Source: Bradyrhizobiaceae bacterium Ga0074131
Lineage (GTDB): Bacteria > Pseudomonadota > Alphaproteobacteria > Rhizobiales > Xanthobacteraceae
Assembly: GCA_001464035.1 (NCBI GenBank)
Contig: LNEC01000014.1
Coordinates: forward strand, 208,427-272,426
Direction: 5' to 3'
Length of the DNA: 64,000 nt
A program made the position numbers and the translations under genes. Positions 48,828-57,594 of the stretch are shown one piece after another. The notes below the pieces were generated by a model. It saw only the letters and a program-made list of their open reading frames with translations, searched no databases and was not told the origin of the DNA. Positions within the stretch are counted from its first letter, which is position 1. Each line of letters starts with the position of its first letter.

Positions 48828-49673
48828 TCAGCGGCGCGCTTTGCGGCCCCATGTGCCGTCGCGAAGACCTCCGCCTTCGGTGGCGGCGAGGCTGGCGCAA
48901 AAGGCACCAATCAGCAGCGACGCCGTCAGCCAGAACGCGAGCTGCATGGCGGCCTTGCGAACGGCGTCGATATCGCTTTTTGCCTGCGTCACGACGTCAT
49001 TGACACGCTTCTCGGCATCGGCCTGGCTCAACCCGGTGCGCGCGGCAACTACCTTTGCGACATACTGCCGATCGGCCGGCTTCAGATCTCCACCGTCGCG
49101 GAAGCTGCCGGTGAACAAGCGTACCATCTCGGCGCGCAAATCCTGCGCAGTGGAGGGATTTTGCGCTGCGGGGGTATCGGCGCGAAACAGCATATCGACA
49201 TAGCCATCCATCGGACCTGCTTGACTGGCGGCGTTTACCGCGGCTTGCGTGGCGCCAGATGCCGCGCCAGTCAGCAGGCTCGTGGCCGGCGTCGCGAGCA
49301 ACACGGCGCCGAGTACGGAAGCAAACGCCCAGGCGATGAAGCCGTGCGCGGTGTCGCGGAAGTAAACTTCATCGCTGTGCACGCCGATCCAACGCGACCG
49401 CAGCCGGCCGGCAATGTAGCCGCCCAGCGAGGAGGCAATCATGGCGATGACGACGAGGTACAGGCCTGTACCGATCTTGAAGTTGGTCGCGGATACTCCT
49501 GAGCCGGCCCATGGCGACACTACGGACAAACCGAGCCCCGTGCCGAAGGCGAGCAGAACGAGTGTTATGGCGCAGCTCACCACAGCGCCAGCGGCGATCG
49601 CGGGCCATGACACGCCGGCTACGGCGGGCTCGCCGGTATCGTTCCCCGGTTGGACGATTACTGTGTCGATCAT
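48828..49673 (-). CDS. Membrane protein of unknown function
   Basis: 281 aa. Four or five predicted helices: two in the first 90 residues (SWPAIAAGAVVSCAITLVLL and LYLVVIAMIASSLGGYIAG), one at about 112-138, and one near the C-terminus (AFWLTASLLIGAFCASLAA), separated by a soluble loop of 100 residues. GGYIAG and the overall pattern resemble uncharacterised membrane proteins common in rhizobia. ATG 49673 follows GGAG. The 25-bp tandem repeat lies 43 bp upstream. Confidence 0.78.
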   Translation of the reverse strand: MIDTVIVQPGNDTGEPAVAGVSWPAIAAGAVVSCAITLVLLAFGTGLGLSVVSPWAGSGVSATNFKIGTGLYLVVIAMIASSLGGYIAGRLRSRWIGVHSDEVYFRDTAHGFIAWAFASVLGAVLLATPATSLLTGAASGATQAAVNAASQAGPMDGYVDMLFRADTPAAQNPSTAQDLRAEMVRLFTGSFRDGGDLKPADRQYVAKVVAARTGLSQADAEKRVNDVVTQAKSDIDAVRKAAMQLAFWLTASLLIGAFCASLAATEGGGLRDGTWGRKARR

Positions 49674-49715
49674 CGAACGCTCCGAACTGGCAAGAAATCA
49701 GGTTCAAGAGCCATA

Positions 49716-49765
49716 ATAATATGCTGCAGGAACATTTGTTATAATATGCTGCAGGAACATTTGTT
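49716..49765. repeat. Two perfect 25-bp tandem copies
   Basis: The unit ATAATATGCTGCAGGAACAT plus TTGTT occurs twice head to tail with no mismatch. Copy 2 runs into CC, completing the inverted repeat GGAACA-TT-TGTTCC. The pair lies upstream of the 281-aa membrane protein gene and downstream of the thioredoxin-reductase relic region. Confidence 0.92.
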
Positions 49766-49838
49766 CCGAAGGTGCGCTCTCATTATCGCTTGAGCGGACA
49801 AATACGCACGCGCAATATTGCCTTGAAAGCCTCCTCTC

Positions 49839-50289
49839 ATGGCTGCTTCCGACTCGCGCGACATCGATTGCCTGATCGTCGGCGACCTATTCGAAAAGAG
49901 TCACGCTGTTGACCCTCGACGGCAAGGCTGGATGCGAGGTGACGTGCCGGGACTTGTCCGGCGGCGGAGTCGACTTTCCAACCTCGCCGGTGGTTGCAAT
50001 CGAGCGTCAATTTGACGGAGTTTCGTTAACGTTGGCTGATGGCAGCCGCATGACCTTCGACGTGATCTATCCGGTGCTCGGATGCGCAGTACGATCCGAA
50101 TTGGGCACGGCGCTCGGCGCCCGCCACGACGACGTCGGGTGTCTTGAAGTCGATGCGCATCACCAGACCGCGGTCCCTGGGCTGTACGCCATCGGGGATC
50201 GTCTCCGACCTTCACCAGATCGCGGTCGGCACCGGCGACGCCGCCATCGCGGCAACATTCAAAATTCGCTGCCGCACAATTTGCGTTAG
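49839..50289 (+). pseudogene. Relic of a thioredoxin reductase-like FAD oxidoreductase gene
   Basis: The 5' end MAASDSRDIDCLIVGD matches the N-terminus of such enzymes but breaks before the FAD GxGxxG is complete. Sequence then jumps, in another frame, to the C-terminal NADPH/FAD half (TLDGKAGCEVTCRDL through GLYAIGD), shifts frame at about 50200 (VSDLHQIAVGTGDAAIAAT) and shifts back before NSLPHNLR and the stop. A large internal deletion, likely of more than 100 codons, plus two indels make this a dead gene. Confidence 0.85.
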
Positions 50290-50421
50290 CTGTTCAATCG
50301 GTCCCGCCGCGGTTTGCCTTGCTAGGTCGTCATTGCGATGCCTGGTCCCCGGAATGGATCAACGCCCGACGCCGTCGGCGTCGGGCAGATACGTTGCGGC
50401 GGCCCTTGCGGTCCGCTTCCC

Positions 50422-50931
50422 TCAGCTGGCCGCCCTGCGATTGACGCCCTTGCGTAGCGCCACGGTGTTGAGCTTGGTGTTCGCGGCCTTTTCCTCGTTC
50501 AGGTTGGTGGTCAAGAAACGAACGATGTCGTCATGTCCAAGTTCTTCCGCCCATGCGATCAGCGTGCCGTAGCGGGCGATCTCGTAATGCTCGACAGCCT
50601 GCGCATTGGCGACGATGGCGGCGTCAAGCACCGACTTATCTTCGATCTCGCCGGCGGTTGCATCTGCTTCCTTGATCAGTCCATCGATCGCCGGGCAATC
50701 GGTCCCGGACGGTTTATGGCCGAGCTTCTTGAAGACCTGGTCCAGCCGCTCGATCTGCTTGTTGGTCTCCTCAAGGTGCATTTTGAGGCCCTGCGCCAGA
50801 TCACGGTTGGTGGCCTGATCGATCATCTTGGGCAGGGCTTTGGTAATCTGCTGTTCGGCGTAGTAGATATCCTGCAGGCCGTGCAGCAGCAGGTCTCCCA
50901 TCGTCTTGATATCTTTTGAAAAGAATCCCAC
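50422..50931 (-). CDS. DUF892 ferritin-like stress protein (YciE/YciF-like)
   Basis: 169 aa, four-helix ferritin-like domain with metal ligands expected from the conserved Glu/His set (HLEETNKQIERLD, AVEHYEIARYGTL, LGHDDIVRFL). Members are induced by stress and osmotic upshift. The GTG start at 50931 has AAGGAGGATGAC before it. An EcfG-like promoter lies 51-75 bp upstream. The hairpin at 50364-50386 could serve as its terminator, but no T tract follows. Confidence 0.9.
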   Translation of the reverse strand: MGFFSKDIKTMGDLLLHGLQDIYYAEQQITKALPKMIDQATNRDLAQGLKMHLEETNKQIERLDQVFKKLGHKPSGTDCPAIDGLIKEADATAGEIEDKSVLDAAIVANAQAVEHYEIARYGTLIAWAEELGHDDIVRFLTTNLNEEKAANTKLNTVALRKGVNRRAAS

Positions 50932-50981
50932 GTCATCCTCCTTCGAAGGGTTGGAACCCGAACAACGGGTTTCGTCATCAC

Positions 50982-51006
50982 AACTTTTCCCGCTCGGAGC
51001 AGTTCC
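50982..51006 (-). promoter_or_regulatory. Possible EcfG-type promoter of the DUF892 gene
   Basis: Minus strand GGAAC (51006-51002), 16 bp, AGTT (50985-50982); one mismatch to GGAAC-N16/17-CGTT and correctly placed for the DUF892 gene. Confidence 0.5.
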
Positions 51007-51069
51007 CGCACGGCGATTTGCTTGGCCCGGATATTTCCGTCCACGCCGACCAGATATCGCGTAATGGGT

Positions 51070-51342
51070 TCAGCGTCCCGATCGCATGTCACGGATCTTA
51101 AATGCGAGCACGCTTGCCGACAGCGTGGCGCCGGCGCCGTTGGCGGCGACGGTGACCCCGTCGCCTTTCAACAGGCCATAGCCGACCCAAAGCAGCAGCC
51201 CCGCGGTCAGGACCACAAGCATCGTGAGCGACAGATCCGAAGTCGACCCGCGCGGCCAGGCCTTTCCCACTTGCGGAATGTAAGAGAACGAGGTGAGCGC
51301 GGCCGCGGCGACGCCGATCCACGGAAGCAGGCTCTGGCTCAT
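51070..51342 (-). CDS. SemiSWEET sugar transporter subunit
   Basis: 90 aa with three helices, the PQ-loop family half-transporter that works as a homodimer. The signature SFSYIPQVGKAW in helix 1 and LTMLVVLTAGLLLWVGYGL in helix 2/3 fit. It would move small sugars passively. ATG 51342 overlaps the stop of the Rieske oxidoreductase gene (ATGA), an odd partner. Confidence 0.85.
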   Translation of the reverse strand: MSQSLLPWIGVAAAALTSFSYIPQVGKAWPRGSTSDLSLTMLVVLTAGLLLWVGYGLLKGDGVTVAANGAGATLSASVLAFKIRDMRSGR

Positions 51343-52871
51343 TTCGGTGTCTTGACCTCGGCCAGCGGGCTTATGGCCGGTGCATTAAGCGCCGTACCGT
51401 CCACCGCGAATTGCGATCCGTGGCACGGGCAGTCCCAACACACCTCGAACGAGTTCCAATGCAGGTGACAGCCGACATGGGTGCATGCCGCGGATCGCGC
51501 GTGCAGCGCGCCTTCGCTGTCGCGATAGGCCGCGATCTTGGTGAGTCCGGCTCTGACGATCGCACCATGGCCCGGCTTGAGTTCGTCCAGCGATCCCAGT
51601 TCCCCCGGCGCCAGGTACTCCGCGAAGTTTTGCACGGCGGTAAGATTTTCGCGCAGATAGTTCCCGATCGCCGCAGCGGTCTTGCGGGTCGGCTCGTAAA
51701 CCTCCTGCCATTTCGTGTCGCTGCCGAGAATCAAGGCGGAGTTGATCAGGCTTCCCACGACGCCGTGAGTCATGCCTTGGCCCGAATCGCCGGTGTGGAC
51801 ATAAACATTGGTGTTGCCCGGGTTGCGGCCGATGAAGGCAGCATAATCGATGGTGTCGAGCACCTGCCCGGACCATCGATGCGTTACGTCCTTCGCAGCC
51901 GGGATGAGATTTCGCGCCCAAGCCTCCAACCCCTCAAAGCGCGCCTCGGCATCATCAGCTTCCCCGCTCTTGTGGTCGGCACCGCCGACAATCAGATAAT
52001 CGGTTCGGCCCTCGCCGGGCTGCAGCCGCACATAATGGTAGGGATCGAGCGTGTCCCAGTACAAGGCATCGGGCAGGGCACCGCGCGCAATCGAAAATGC
52101 CATCGCGTAGGTACGGTACGGCGACATCTTGGTATGCAACGCAAACCGATCGATAATCGGCGAATTGGTGGCGACAACCGCAGCCTTCGCCGTGACGGAA
52201 CCGTGATCGGTCGCCACGACCACTGGCCCGCCGTCGAACTCCTGGATCCCCTGTACCGTGATGTGCGGGTAAAATGTGCCGCCCTTTGCCGTGATAGCCT
52301 CGGCGAGACCTTTCAGGTATTTGAGGGGATGAAAAGTGGCCTGCCGCGGGTAGCGGAGGGCGTGCTGCTTGTCGCAATGGGCGAGCGGGACACCGACCAG
52401 CCGGTGCACCGGCGCGCCGACTTTCCGGACGGCGTCAAGTTCATCATCGATGATCTTTGAATCGGTGCCCGGCGCCTGAAACAGATAGCCATCGAGCCGG
52501 CGAAAGTCGCAGTCGATGTTCTCGCGCTTCTGAATTTCCTCGATGCGGTCGAGGGCCGTGACCTGGCTTTCGTAGAACAACCGGGAGATGTCCTCGCCGC
52601 GCAGCTTGATCATCTCCGCCGTCAGGTCGTCGCACAACGGAGCCAGATGTGCCGTGGTGCGCGCCGTGATGCCGCCGGCAATCTGCCCGCGGTCGATGAT
52701 CATGACCTGCTGTCCCTCGATTGCGAGTTCGTAGGCCGTCGAAATGCCGGCGATGCCGGACCCGATAATGATGGTATCGCAGCGCCGATCTGAACCCAGC
52801 GGAGGCGCCTCGGGTACGACGTCTACATCCATCCAGAGGGATTTGCTGCGTTGGTCGGCTGCGTTTGGCAC
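51339..52871 (-). CDS. FAD-dependent oxidoreductase fused to a Rieske domain
   Basis: 510 aa. N-terminal DAO/FAD fold (IIIGSGIAGISTAYEL at about residues 34-49), substrate domain, and a C-terminal Rieske 2Fe-2S domain with Cys-x-His (CTHVGC) and Cys-x2-His (CPCHGSQF) ligand pairs. Electrons probably pass from a reduced amine-type substrate flavin to the cluster or the reverse. Upstream gap to the next gene is 182 bp. The fusion is known in several bacteria, but the substrate is not. Confidence 0.9.
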   Translation of the reverse strand: MPNAADQRSKSLWMDVDVVPEAPPLGSDRRCDTIIIGSGIAGISTAYELAIEGQQVMIIDRGQIAGGITARTTAHLAPLCDDLTAEMIKLRGEDISRLFYESQVTALDRIEEIQKRENIDCDFRRLDGYLFQAPGTDSKIIDDELDAVRKVGAPVHRLVGVPLAHCDKQHALRYPRQATFHPLKYLKGLAEAITAKGGTFYPHITVQGIQEFDGGPVVVATDHGSVTAKAAVVATNSPIIDRFALHTKMSPYRTYAMAFSIARGALPDALYWDTLDPYHYVRLQPGEGRTDYLIVGGADHKSGEADDAEARFEGLEAWARNLIPAAKDVTHRWSGQVLDTIDYAAFIGRNPGNTNVYVHTGDSGQGMTHGVVGSLINSALILGSDTKWQEVYEPTRKTAAAIGNYLRENLTAVQNFAEYLAPGELGSLDELKPGHGAIVRAGLTKIAAYRDSEGALHARSAACTHVGCHLHWNSFEVCWDCPCHGSQFAVDGTALNAPAISPLAEVKTPK

Positions 52872-53053
52872 TGATGCTCCCTGGACTTCTTCAGGAGGTC
52901 ATCGGCTAATTCGCCGCAGCCATTTGGGTTCCTCCCCATACGACCATCGGATCAGCCAGAGCCGCGCATTTTTACCGAAACCATGTCGGCCCCCGGTGCC
53001 TTGACTCCATGGATAGACTCGCCCGGATTTCCAGCAATCCCAACGTCCTCAAA

Positions 53054-54301
53054 TCAACGTGTCGGAGGGCCGTCCCGATCCAGCGCAAAATCGCCCAGCA
53101 GCGGCGAACTCGCCCCCGCGATGAGGTCGCCGATCAATTGGGCGGCGAGAAAACTGAAGGTGATACCATTGCCGCCATAGCCATAGGCGGCGTAGACGCC
53201 TTTGGCGCCCGGTACAGGGCCGATCAAGGGCAGACCGTCGCTTGTGGTATCGAACGTGCCGGACCAGCGAAACTCGATTTCGAGATTGGCGGCCGGCCAC
53301 AGTGCCGCGAGCTTTTGCGTCAGCAGCCGCGACTTCTCCGGGATCAGGGCATCGCGTGCATCGGGTTCGATCACCTCTTCGCTGTCTTCGCCGCCGATGA
53401 TGATGCCTCCCGCGCTTGTCGTCCGCGCGTAGAGATAGTCCTTGCTGTCTTCCCAGATTAAGGCGCCGTCTTTCCAGATGTTGTGCGGCTGCGGCGTGGT
53501 CGCTATCGCCCAGCTCGACGAAACCGCGTGGACGGTGGAGCGAACGATACCGGGCATCACATAGCCCGTAGCGAGGATCACCGACCGGGCCTCGATCTCG
53601 CGGCCATTCTTCAGGACGACGCCGACCGAGCGCGCGGCAGCATCGAAGTGCACCGCCTCGGCCTCGAATATCCGGGCGCCGCGCGCAAGGGCGATCGCGA
53701 GCAGTCCGCGCGCCAATTGCATCGGGTCGGCATCCGCCGAGCCGGGCGACACGATGGCTGCGGCGCGGGCTATTCCAAACACGTCGAGCAGCATCGCGTG
53801 ATCGAGGAGGTCGCCGGGCAGACCGGCCCGCCGTCGCAACTGGTGCTCTTCGTGCAATTGCCTGCCGGTGTCGCCGGCCGCCAGCAGAAGCGAATTCTTG
53901 TCGCGTATCTCGCAGGCGATGCCGAGCTGCAGGACCAGCGATTTCAGGCTCGTGACCGCCTGCAAGCTCGCCAGATAGGCGCGCGACGCCCGTTCGAAGC
54001 CATAGATTTCCGTCAGTTCGGTCAGGGAGCGGTCAATTTCCCACAGCAGCATCGACGTGGAGGCAGCGGTGCTGCCGCGCCCGGGAAATTCACGGTCGAT
54101 AATGACGACATGGAGGCCCTGGCGCGTCAGGCGCTCGGCGATCAGCGATCCCGTGATGCCGCCCCCGACGATCAGCGCATCGCATTTCAGGTTCTCGCCG
54201 AGGTCGACGCGGACAGGATGCTTCCCCCCTGCAAACCACGGCGAACGGCCGCCCCGCAGGTCGGCATGTTCGGTGTCATCTGTATCGAGGACGCTGATAA
54301 T
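53054..54301 (-). CDS. FAD-dependent oxidoreductase (DAO family) lacking a standard start codon
   Basis: About 415 aa, single DAO domain: FAD motif ALIVGGGITGSLIAERL, then GSTAASTSMLLWEID, and a C-terminal GNGITFSFLAAQL. Between the in-frame stop at 54308-54310 and Met at 54052 no ATG, GTG or TTG exists, yet the FAD motif lies in that stretch. The best start is ATT at 54301, with GAGG just upstream, giving a protein beginning with ISVLDTDDTE. Either ATT is used or the start codon was mutated. Same direction as the Rieske oxidoreductase gene. Confidence 0.75.
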   Translation of the reverse strand: MISVLDTDDTEHADLRGGRSPWFAGGKHPVRVDLGENLKCDALIVGGGITGSLIAERLTRQGLHVVIIDREFPGRGSTAASTSMLLWEIDRSLTELTEIYGFERASRAYLASLQAVTSLKSLVLQLGIACEIRDKNSLLLAAGDTGRQLHEEHQLRRRAGLPGDLLDHAMLLDVFGIARAAAIVSPGSADADPMQLARGLLAIALARGARIFEAEAVHFDAAARSVGVVLKNGREIEARSVILATGYVMPGIVRSTVHAVSSSWAIATTPQPHNIWKDGALIWEDSKDYLYARTTSAGGIIIGGEDSEEVIEPDARDALIPEKSRLLTQKLAALWPAANLEIEFRWSGTFDTTSDGLPLIGPVPGAKGVYAAYGYGGNGITFSFLAAQLIGDLIAGASSPLLGDFALDRDGPPTR

Positions 54302-54472
54302 GAAACCTCAACCGGCTGGCGGCCGGACAACCACGCAGCAACCCTGGGGACAGGCGCACGCCTCCACCGCCTTAACGAAGGCGATGCAGTCTGGTTCCAA
54401 TGCCAGCAAGATCAGGCGGGCAACGCGCAACCACTGACAGCCCACGATTCCCGTCAATGGTAGCGGCATCGC

Positions 54473-56059
54473 TCAATAGCCGAGCGCGCAGCCGTCCTTG
54501 CGCGGGTCGGACCCGCCGGTCAGCGTGCCCTTGTCCCAGTCGATCCAGATCGCCTGGCCGCCGCCCAGCGGGCCGACTACGCTGGTGGTCTTGTGCCCGA
54601 GCTTCTTCAGTCCCTCGACAATCTCGGAGGGGATGCCGTCCTCGAGCTGGTAGACCCCTTCATAGTGCAGGCCACGCGGCATATCGATGGCTTCCTGCAC
54701 GTCGCAGCCGTAGTCGAGCATGTTGGTCAGCACGTGGCTCTGCCCGACCGGCTGATACTGCCCGCCCATTACGCCGAACGGCATCACGGCGCGGCCGTTC
54801 CTGGTGACAAGGCTCGGGATGATGGTGTGAAGCGGCCGTTTGCCGGGCGCGATGCAATTGGGATGGCCGGGTTGAATGCGGAAACCGCCGCCACGGTTCT
54901 GCAGCAGGATGCCGGTCTTCTCGGTAACGATCGCCGAGCCGAACGAATGCGCGATCGAATTGATGAACGAGCAGACATTGCGGTCCTTGTCGACCACGGT
55001 GATGTAGACGGTCGAGGGGTTCATCGGCGGCGTCACCACGGGCAGATCGAGCACGCGGTCCATCCGGATCCTGCCGCCATACTCCTCGGCGAATTCCGGT
55101 GTCAGAATTCGCGTCACATCGACGTTGACGTAAGCGGGATCGCCGACGTGCTGCTCGCGCATCAGATAGGCGATCCGCGCGGCCTCGGCTTCGAGATGAA
55201 ACCGTTCGATGCTCATGGGCGCGAATTTCGTCAGATCGAAGCGCGACAGGATGTTCAGCATCACCAGCATGGTGATGCCCGGACCGTTCGGCGGGCACTG
55301 CCAGACGTCGTGGCCCTTGTACAGGGTGCCGATCGGCGAGGTGGTTTCGGTGGTGTGGGCTGCGAAGTCGTCGAGCGTGTGCAGCCCGCCGATGCCGCGC
55401 AGGGTCTCGACCATGTCGTCGGCGATGGCGCCGCCATAGAATGCATCGCGGCCGTCCTTGGCGATCGCGCGCAGCGTCTTGCCGAGTTCGGGCTGATGGA
55501 TCACATCACCGGCGGCTGCAGGCTTGCCGTGCGGCAGCAGATAGCGCTCGGTGTTGACGCCCTTCTTCAGCTTGTCGAACTGGTTGTGCCAGTCGAAGGC
55601 GATCCGCGGGGAGACGACATAGCCCTCCTCCGCGGCCTTGATCGCGGGCTGCAGCAGGGTGTCGAATCCGAGTTTGCCATGGTCGCGCAGGATGGTGGCC
55701 CAGGCGTCGACGGCGCCCGGAATGGATACGGCGTGTGCCGAAGTCAGCGGGATCGAGTTGATCTTTCGCTCGAGATACCATTCCGCCTTCGCCGCCTGTG
55801 GCGCGCGGCCCGAGCCGTTATAGGCCACGATCTTGCCCTCGCCTTTAGGCTGCAACAGCGCGAAGCAATCGCCGCCGATCCCGGTGGATTGCGGCTCGAT
55901 CACCCCGAGCAGCGCGCATGCCGCCACGGCGGCGTCGGCCGCAGTGCCGCCGGCACGCAGCACGTCGATCGCCGCCAGCGCCGCCAGCGGATGCGACGTC
56001 GCTACCATTGCGTTCTGGGCGTGGACCGTGGACCGGCCGGCGAGATGAAAATTCCTCAT
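54473..56059 (-). CDS. ggt: Gamma-glutamyltransferase
   Basis: 528 aa, Ntn-hydrolase precursor that self-cleaves before the catalytic Thr, here in NPSTVYITVVDKD. N-terminal motifs AAIDVLRAGGTAADAAVA and IGGDCFALL are typical. No signal peptide is visible, so it may act in the cytoplasm, as in the GGT-like acylase/oxamate amidohydrolase subgroup, rather than in glutathione degradation. Start 56059 chosen; an ATG at 56116 extends it by 19 residues. Divergent from trhO. Confidence 0.87.
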   Translation of the reverse strand: MRNFHLAGRSTVHAQNAMVATSHPLAALAAIDVLRAGGTAADAAVAACALLGVIEPQSTGIGGDCFALLQPKGEGKIVAYNGSGRAPQAAKAEWYLERKINSIPLTSAHAVSIPGAVDAWATILRDHGKLGFDTLLQPAIKAAEEGYVVSPRIAFDWHNQFDKLKKGVNTERYLLPHGKPAAAGDVIHQPELGKTLRAIAKDGRDAFYGGAIADDMVETLRGIGGLHTLDDFAAHTTETTSPIGTLYKGHDVWQCPPNGPGITMLVMLNILSRFDLTKFAPMSIERFHLEAEAARIAYLMREQHVGDPAYVNVDVTRILTPEFAEEYGGRIRMDRVLDLPVVTPPMNPSTVYITVVDKDRNVCSFINSIAHSFGSAIVTEKTGILLQNRGGGFRIQPGHPNCIAPGKRPLHTIIPSLVTRNGRAVMPFGVMGGQYQPVGQSHVLTNMLDYGCDVQEAIDMPRGLHYEGVYQLEDGIPSEIVEGLKKLGHKTTSVVGPLGGGQAIWIDWDKGTLTGGSDPRKDGCALGY

Positions 56060-56230
56060 GCCATATTGCTCACTTTGTCGTTTTATCGTTGTTTCAGGCG
56101 CTGTTTCACTTGGCATATTTAGGCAGCGATGGGAATGCTCAGGGATGCATGACGCTGGCTTGACCTCATCCGTGTGGGATCAGGTCAGCGACCGACTTTC
56201 CCCTGCCCCAGCCGCCTGATAAACCCCGGC

Positions 56231-56983
56231 ATGCCCTTCACGGTCGCCGCTTTCTACCAGTTTGCCGCCCTGCCGGACTTCCGCGAACTCAGGGAGCCGT
56301 TACGGGCGATCTGCGCCGGTTTCGAGCTGAAAGGCAGCGTGCTGCTGGCGCATGAGGGCATCAACGGCACGATCGCGGGAAACGAAGCGGCCATCGGCGG
56401 TCTGATCGGGCAGTTGCGCGAGGGCGCCCTGTTCGGCGGCCGGCTCGACCATCTTGAGCTGAAATTCTCGAGCGCCTCGCGGATGCCGTTCCGACGCCTG
56501 AAGGTTCGCCTGAAAAAGGAGATCGTCACCCTCGGCGATCCCGCGGCCGATCCGACCCGGCAGGTCGGCGTCTATGTCGATCCGGCCGACTGGAACGCGC
56601 TGATCGCAGACGGCGACACGCTTGTGATCGATACCCGCAACCAATTCGAGGTGGCGATGGGCACCTTCCCCGGCGCCGTCGATCCCGGCATCAGGAGCTT
56701 CGGGCAGTTCAAGGATTTCGCCGCGCGCCAGCTCGACCCGGCAAAACACCGGCGGATCGCGATGTTCTGCACCGGCGGCATCCGCTGCGAAAAAGCCAGC
56801 GCCTGGCTGCTCGCGCGCGGCTTTGACGAGGTCTTTCATCTCAAAGGCGGCATCCTTAAATACCTCGAAAGGGTGCCTGAAGCGGAGAGCCGCTGGCACG
56901 GCGAATGTTTCGTGTTCGACGACCGCGTCGCGCTCGGCCCCGGTTTGCGGCAACGCCAAACGGAACATGATTCAGATGAGTGA
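56231..56983 (+). CDS. trhO: tRNA uridine hydroxylase (rhodanese-like, TrhO)
   Basis: 250 aa, TrhO/UPF0176 family. The N-terminal acylphosphatase-like domain and the rhodanese domain with catalytic Cys in MFCTGGIRCEKA are complete. It hydroxylates wobble uridine U34 of tRNA on the way to 5-carboxymethoxy-type modifications. ATG 56231 gives the standard N-terminus MPFTVAAFYQF. Its stop lies in the first copy of a 22-bp duplication that separates it from slyX. Confidence 0.92.
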   Translation: MPFTVAAFYQFAALPDFRELREPLRAICAGFELKGSVLLAHEGINGTIAGNEAAIGGLIGQLREGALFGGRLDHLELKFSSASRMPFRRLKVRLKKEIVTLGDPAADPTRQVGVYVDPADWNALIADGDTLVIDTRNQFEVAMGTFPGAVDPGIRSFGQFKDFAARQLDPAKHRRIAMFCTGGIRCEKASAWLLARGFDEVFHLKGGILKYLERVPEAESRWHGECFVFDDRVALGPGLRQRQTEHDSDE

Positions 56984-57013
56984 GACCGGGAATTCAGATG
57001 AGTGAGACCGGGA
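56970..57013 (+). repeat. 22-bp perfect tandem duplication at the trhO/slyX junction
   Basis: ATTCAGATGAGTGAGACCGG plus GA occurs twice (56970-56991 and 56992-57013). Copy 1 holds the trhO stop (TGA in GATGAGTGA) and an ATG that leads to a short dead end of nine codons; copy 2 holds the functional slyX start. Before duplication the two genes would have overlapped by eight bases. Confidence 0.95.
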
Positions 57014-57213
57014 CGCTCAGCGACCGTATCGATGCGCTTGAAGTCCGGGTGGCGTTTCAGGACGAGACCATCGAGACGCTGAACAACACGATCACAGCGC
57101 AATGGCAGCAGATCGACGCCTTGACGCGGCAGGTCGCAGGCCTGAACGAGCGGCTGCAGCAGGCAGAGAGGCTCGCGCCCGGCGCGACCGACGAGCCGCC
57201 GCCGCATTATTAG
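56998..57213 (+). CDS. slyX: SlyX family protein
   Basis: 71 aa, a short coiled coil with heptad pattern (IDALEVRVAFQDETIETLN) ending in PPPHY as SlyX proteins do. Function unknown. The start was fixed by the second copy of the tandem repeat. Confidence 0.87.
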   Translation: MSETGTLSDRIDALEVRVAFQDETIETLNNTITAQWQQIDALTRQVAGLNERLQQAERLAPGATDEPPPHY

Positions 57214-57300
57214 AGCAGTGGCTGGATGGTGGGCGCGCAGCAGCACCCAAGAAAACGACCTCCACAAGGGAGGCCGCTCGCATAGTTTCAGCCGATAGGA

Positions 57301-57561
57301 TTAATCGCGCTCGATGATCACCGTCTTGCGATCGCGGTCGTAGTCGCGGTCCCGGCTCTTCCGGATCACCACGGTCTCGTCGCGATCACGATAGTGGCGC
57401 TCCCGGATCACTTCCCGCTCGCGGACGCGGTCACCGGGACCAGATCCAACCGTCACGCCCACGCCATTGGGGCCCACACCAACTCCAACCTGCGCAACGG
57501 CCGGCATGGCGAGGCAAATTCCGGCGGCCGCGAGGCTCACTGCTGCAAAACGCTTGATCAT
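57301..57561 (-). CDS. Small exported Arg/Asp-rich protein
   Basis: 86 aa. Signal peptide of 23 residues (PAVAQ), a Gly/Val repeat (VGVGVGPNGVGVTVG) and an unusual alternating Arg-Asp/Glu tail (RERHYRDRDETVV, RDRDYDRDRK). Strongly charged and likely disordered or ion binding. GAGGAG precedes ATG 57561, and an EcfG-like promoter lies 34-59 bp upstream. Similar short proteins occur widely in Bradyrhizobium-like genomes; function unknown. Confidence 0.8.
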   Translation of the reverse strand: MIKRFAAVSLAAAGICLAMPAVAQVGVGVGPNGVGVTVGSGPGDRVREREVIRERHYRDRDETVVIRKSRDRDYDRDRKTVIIERD

Positions 57562-57594
57562 TTCATGCTCCTCAATGTTTGGACTATCGTTGAG

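Noticed and set aside
50364..50386. Hairpin GCCCGACGCC / GGCGTCGGGC as terminator of the DUF892 gene
   Set aside because: The stem is good, but neither strand has a following T tract and it is 36 bp after the stop; kept only as a possibility in the gene entry.
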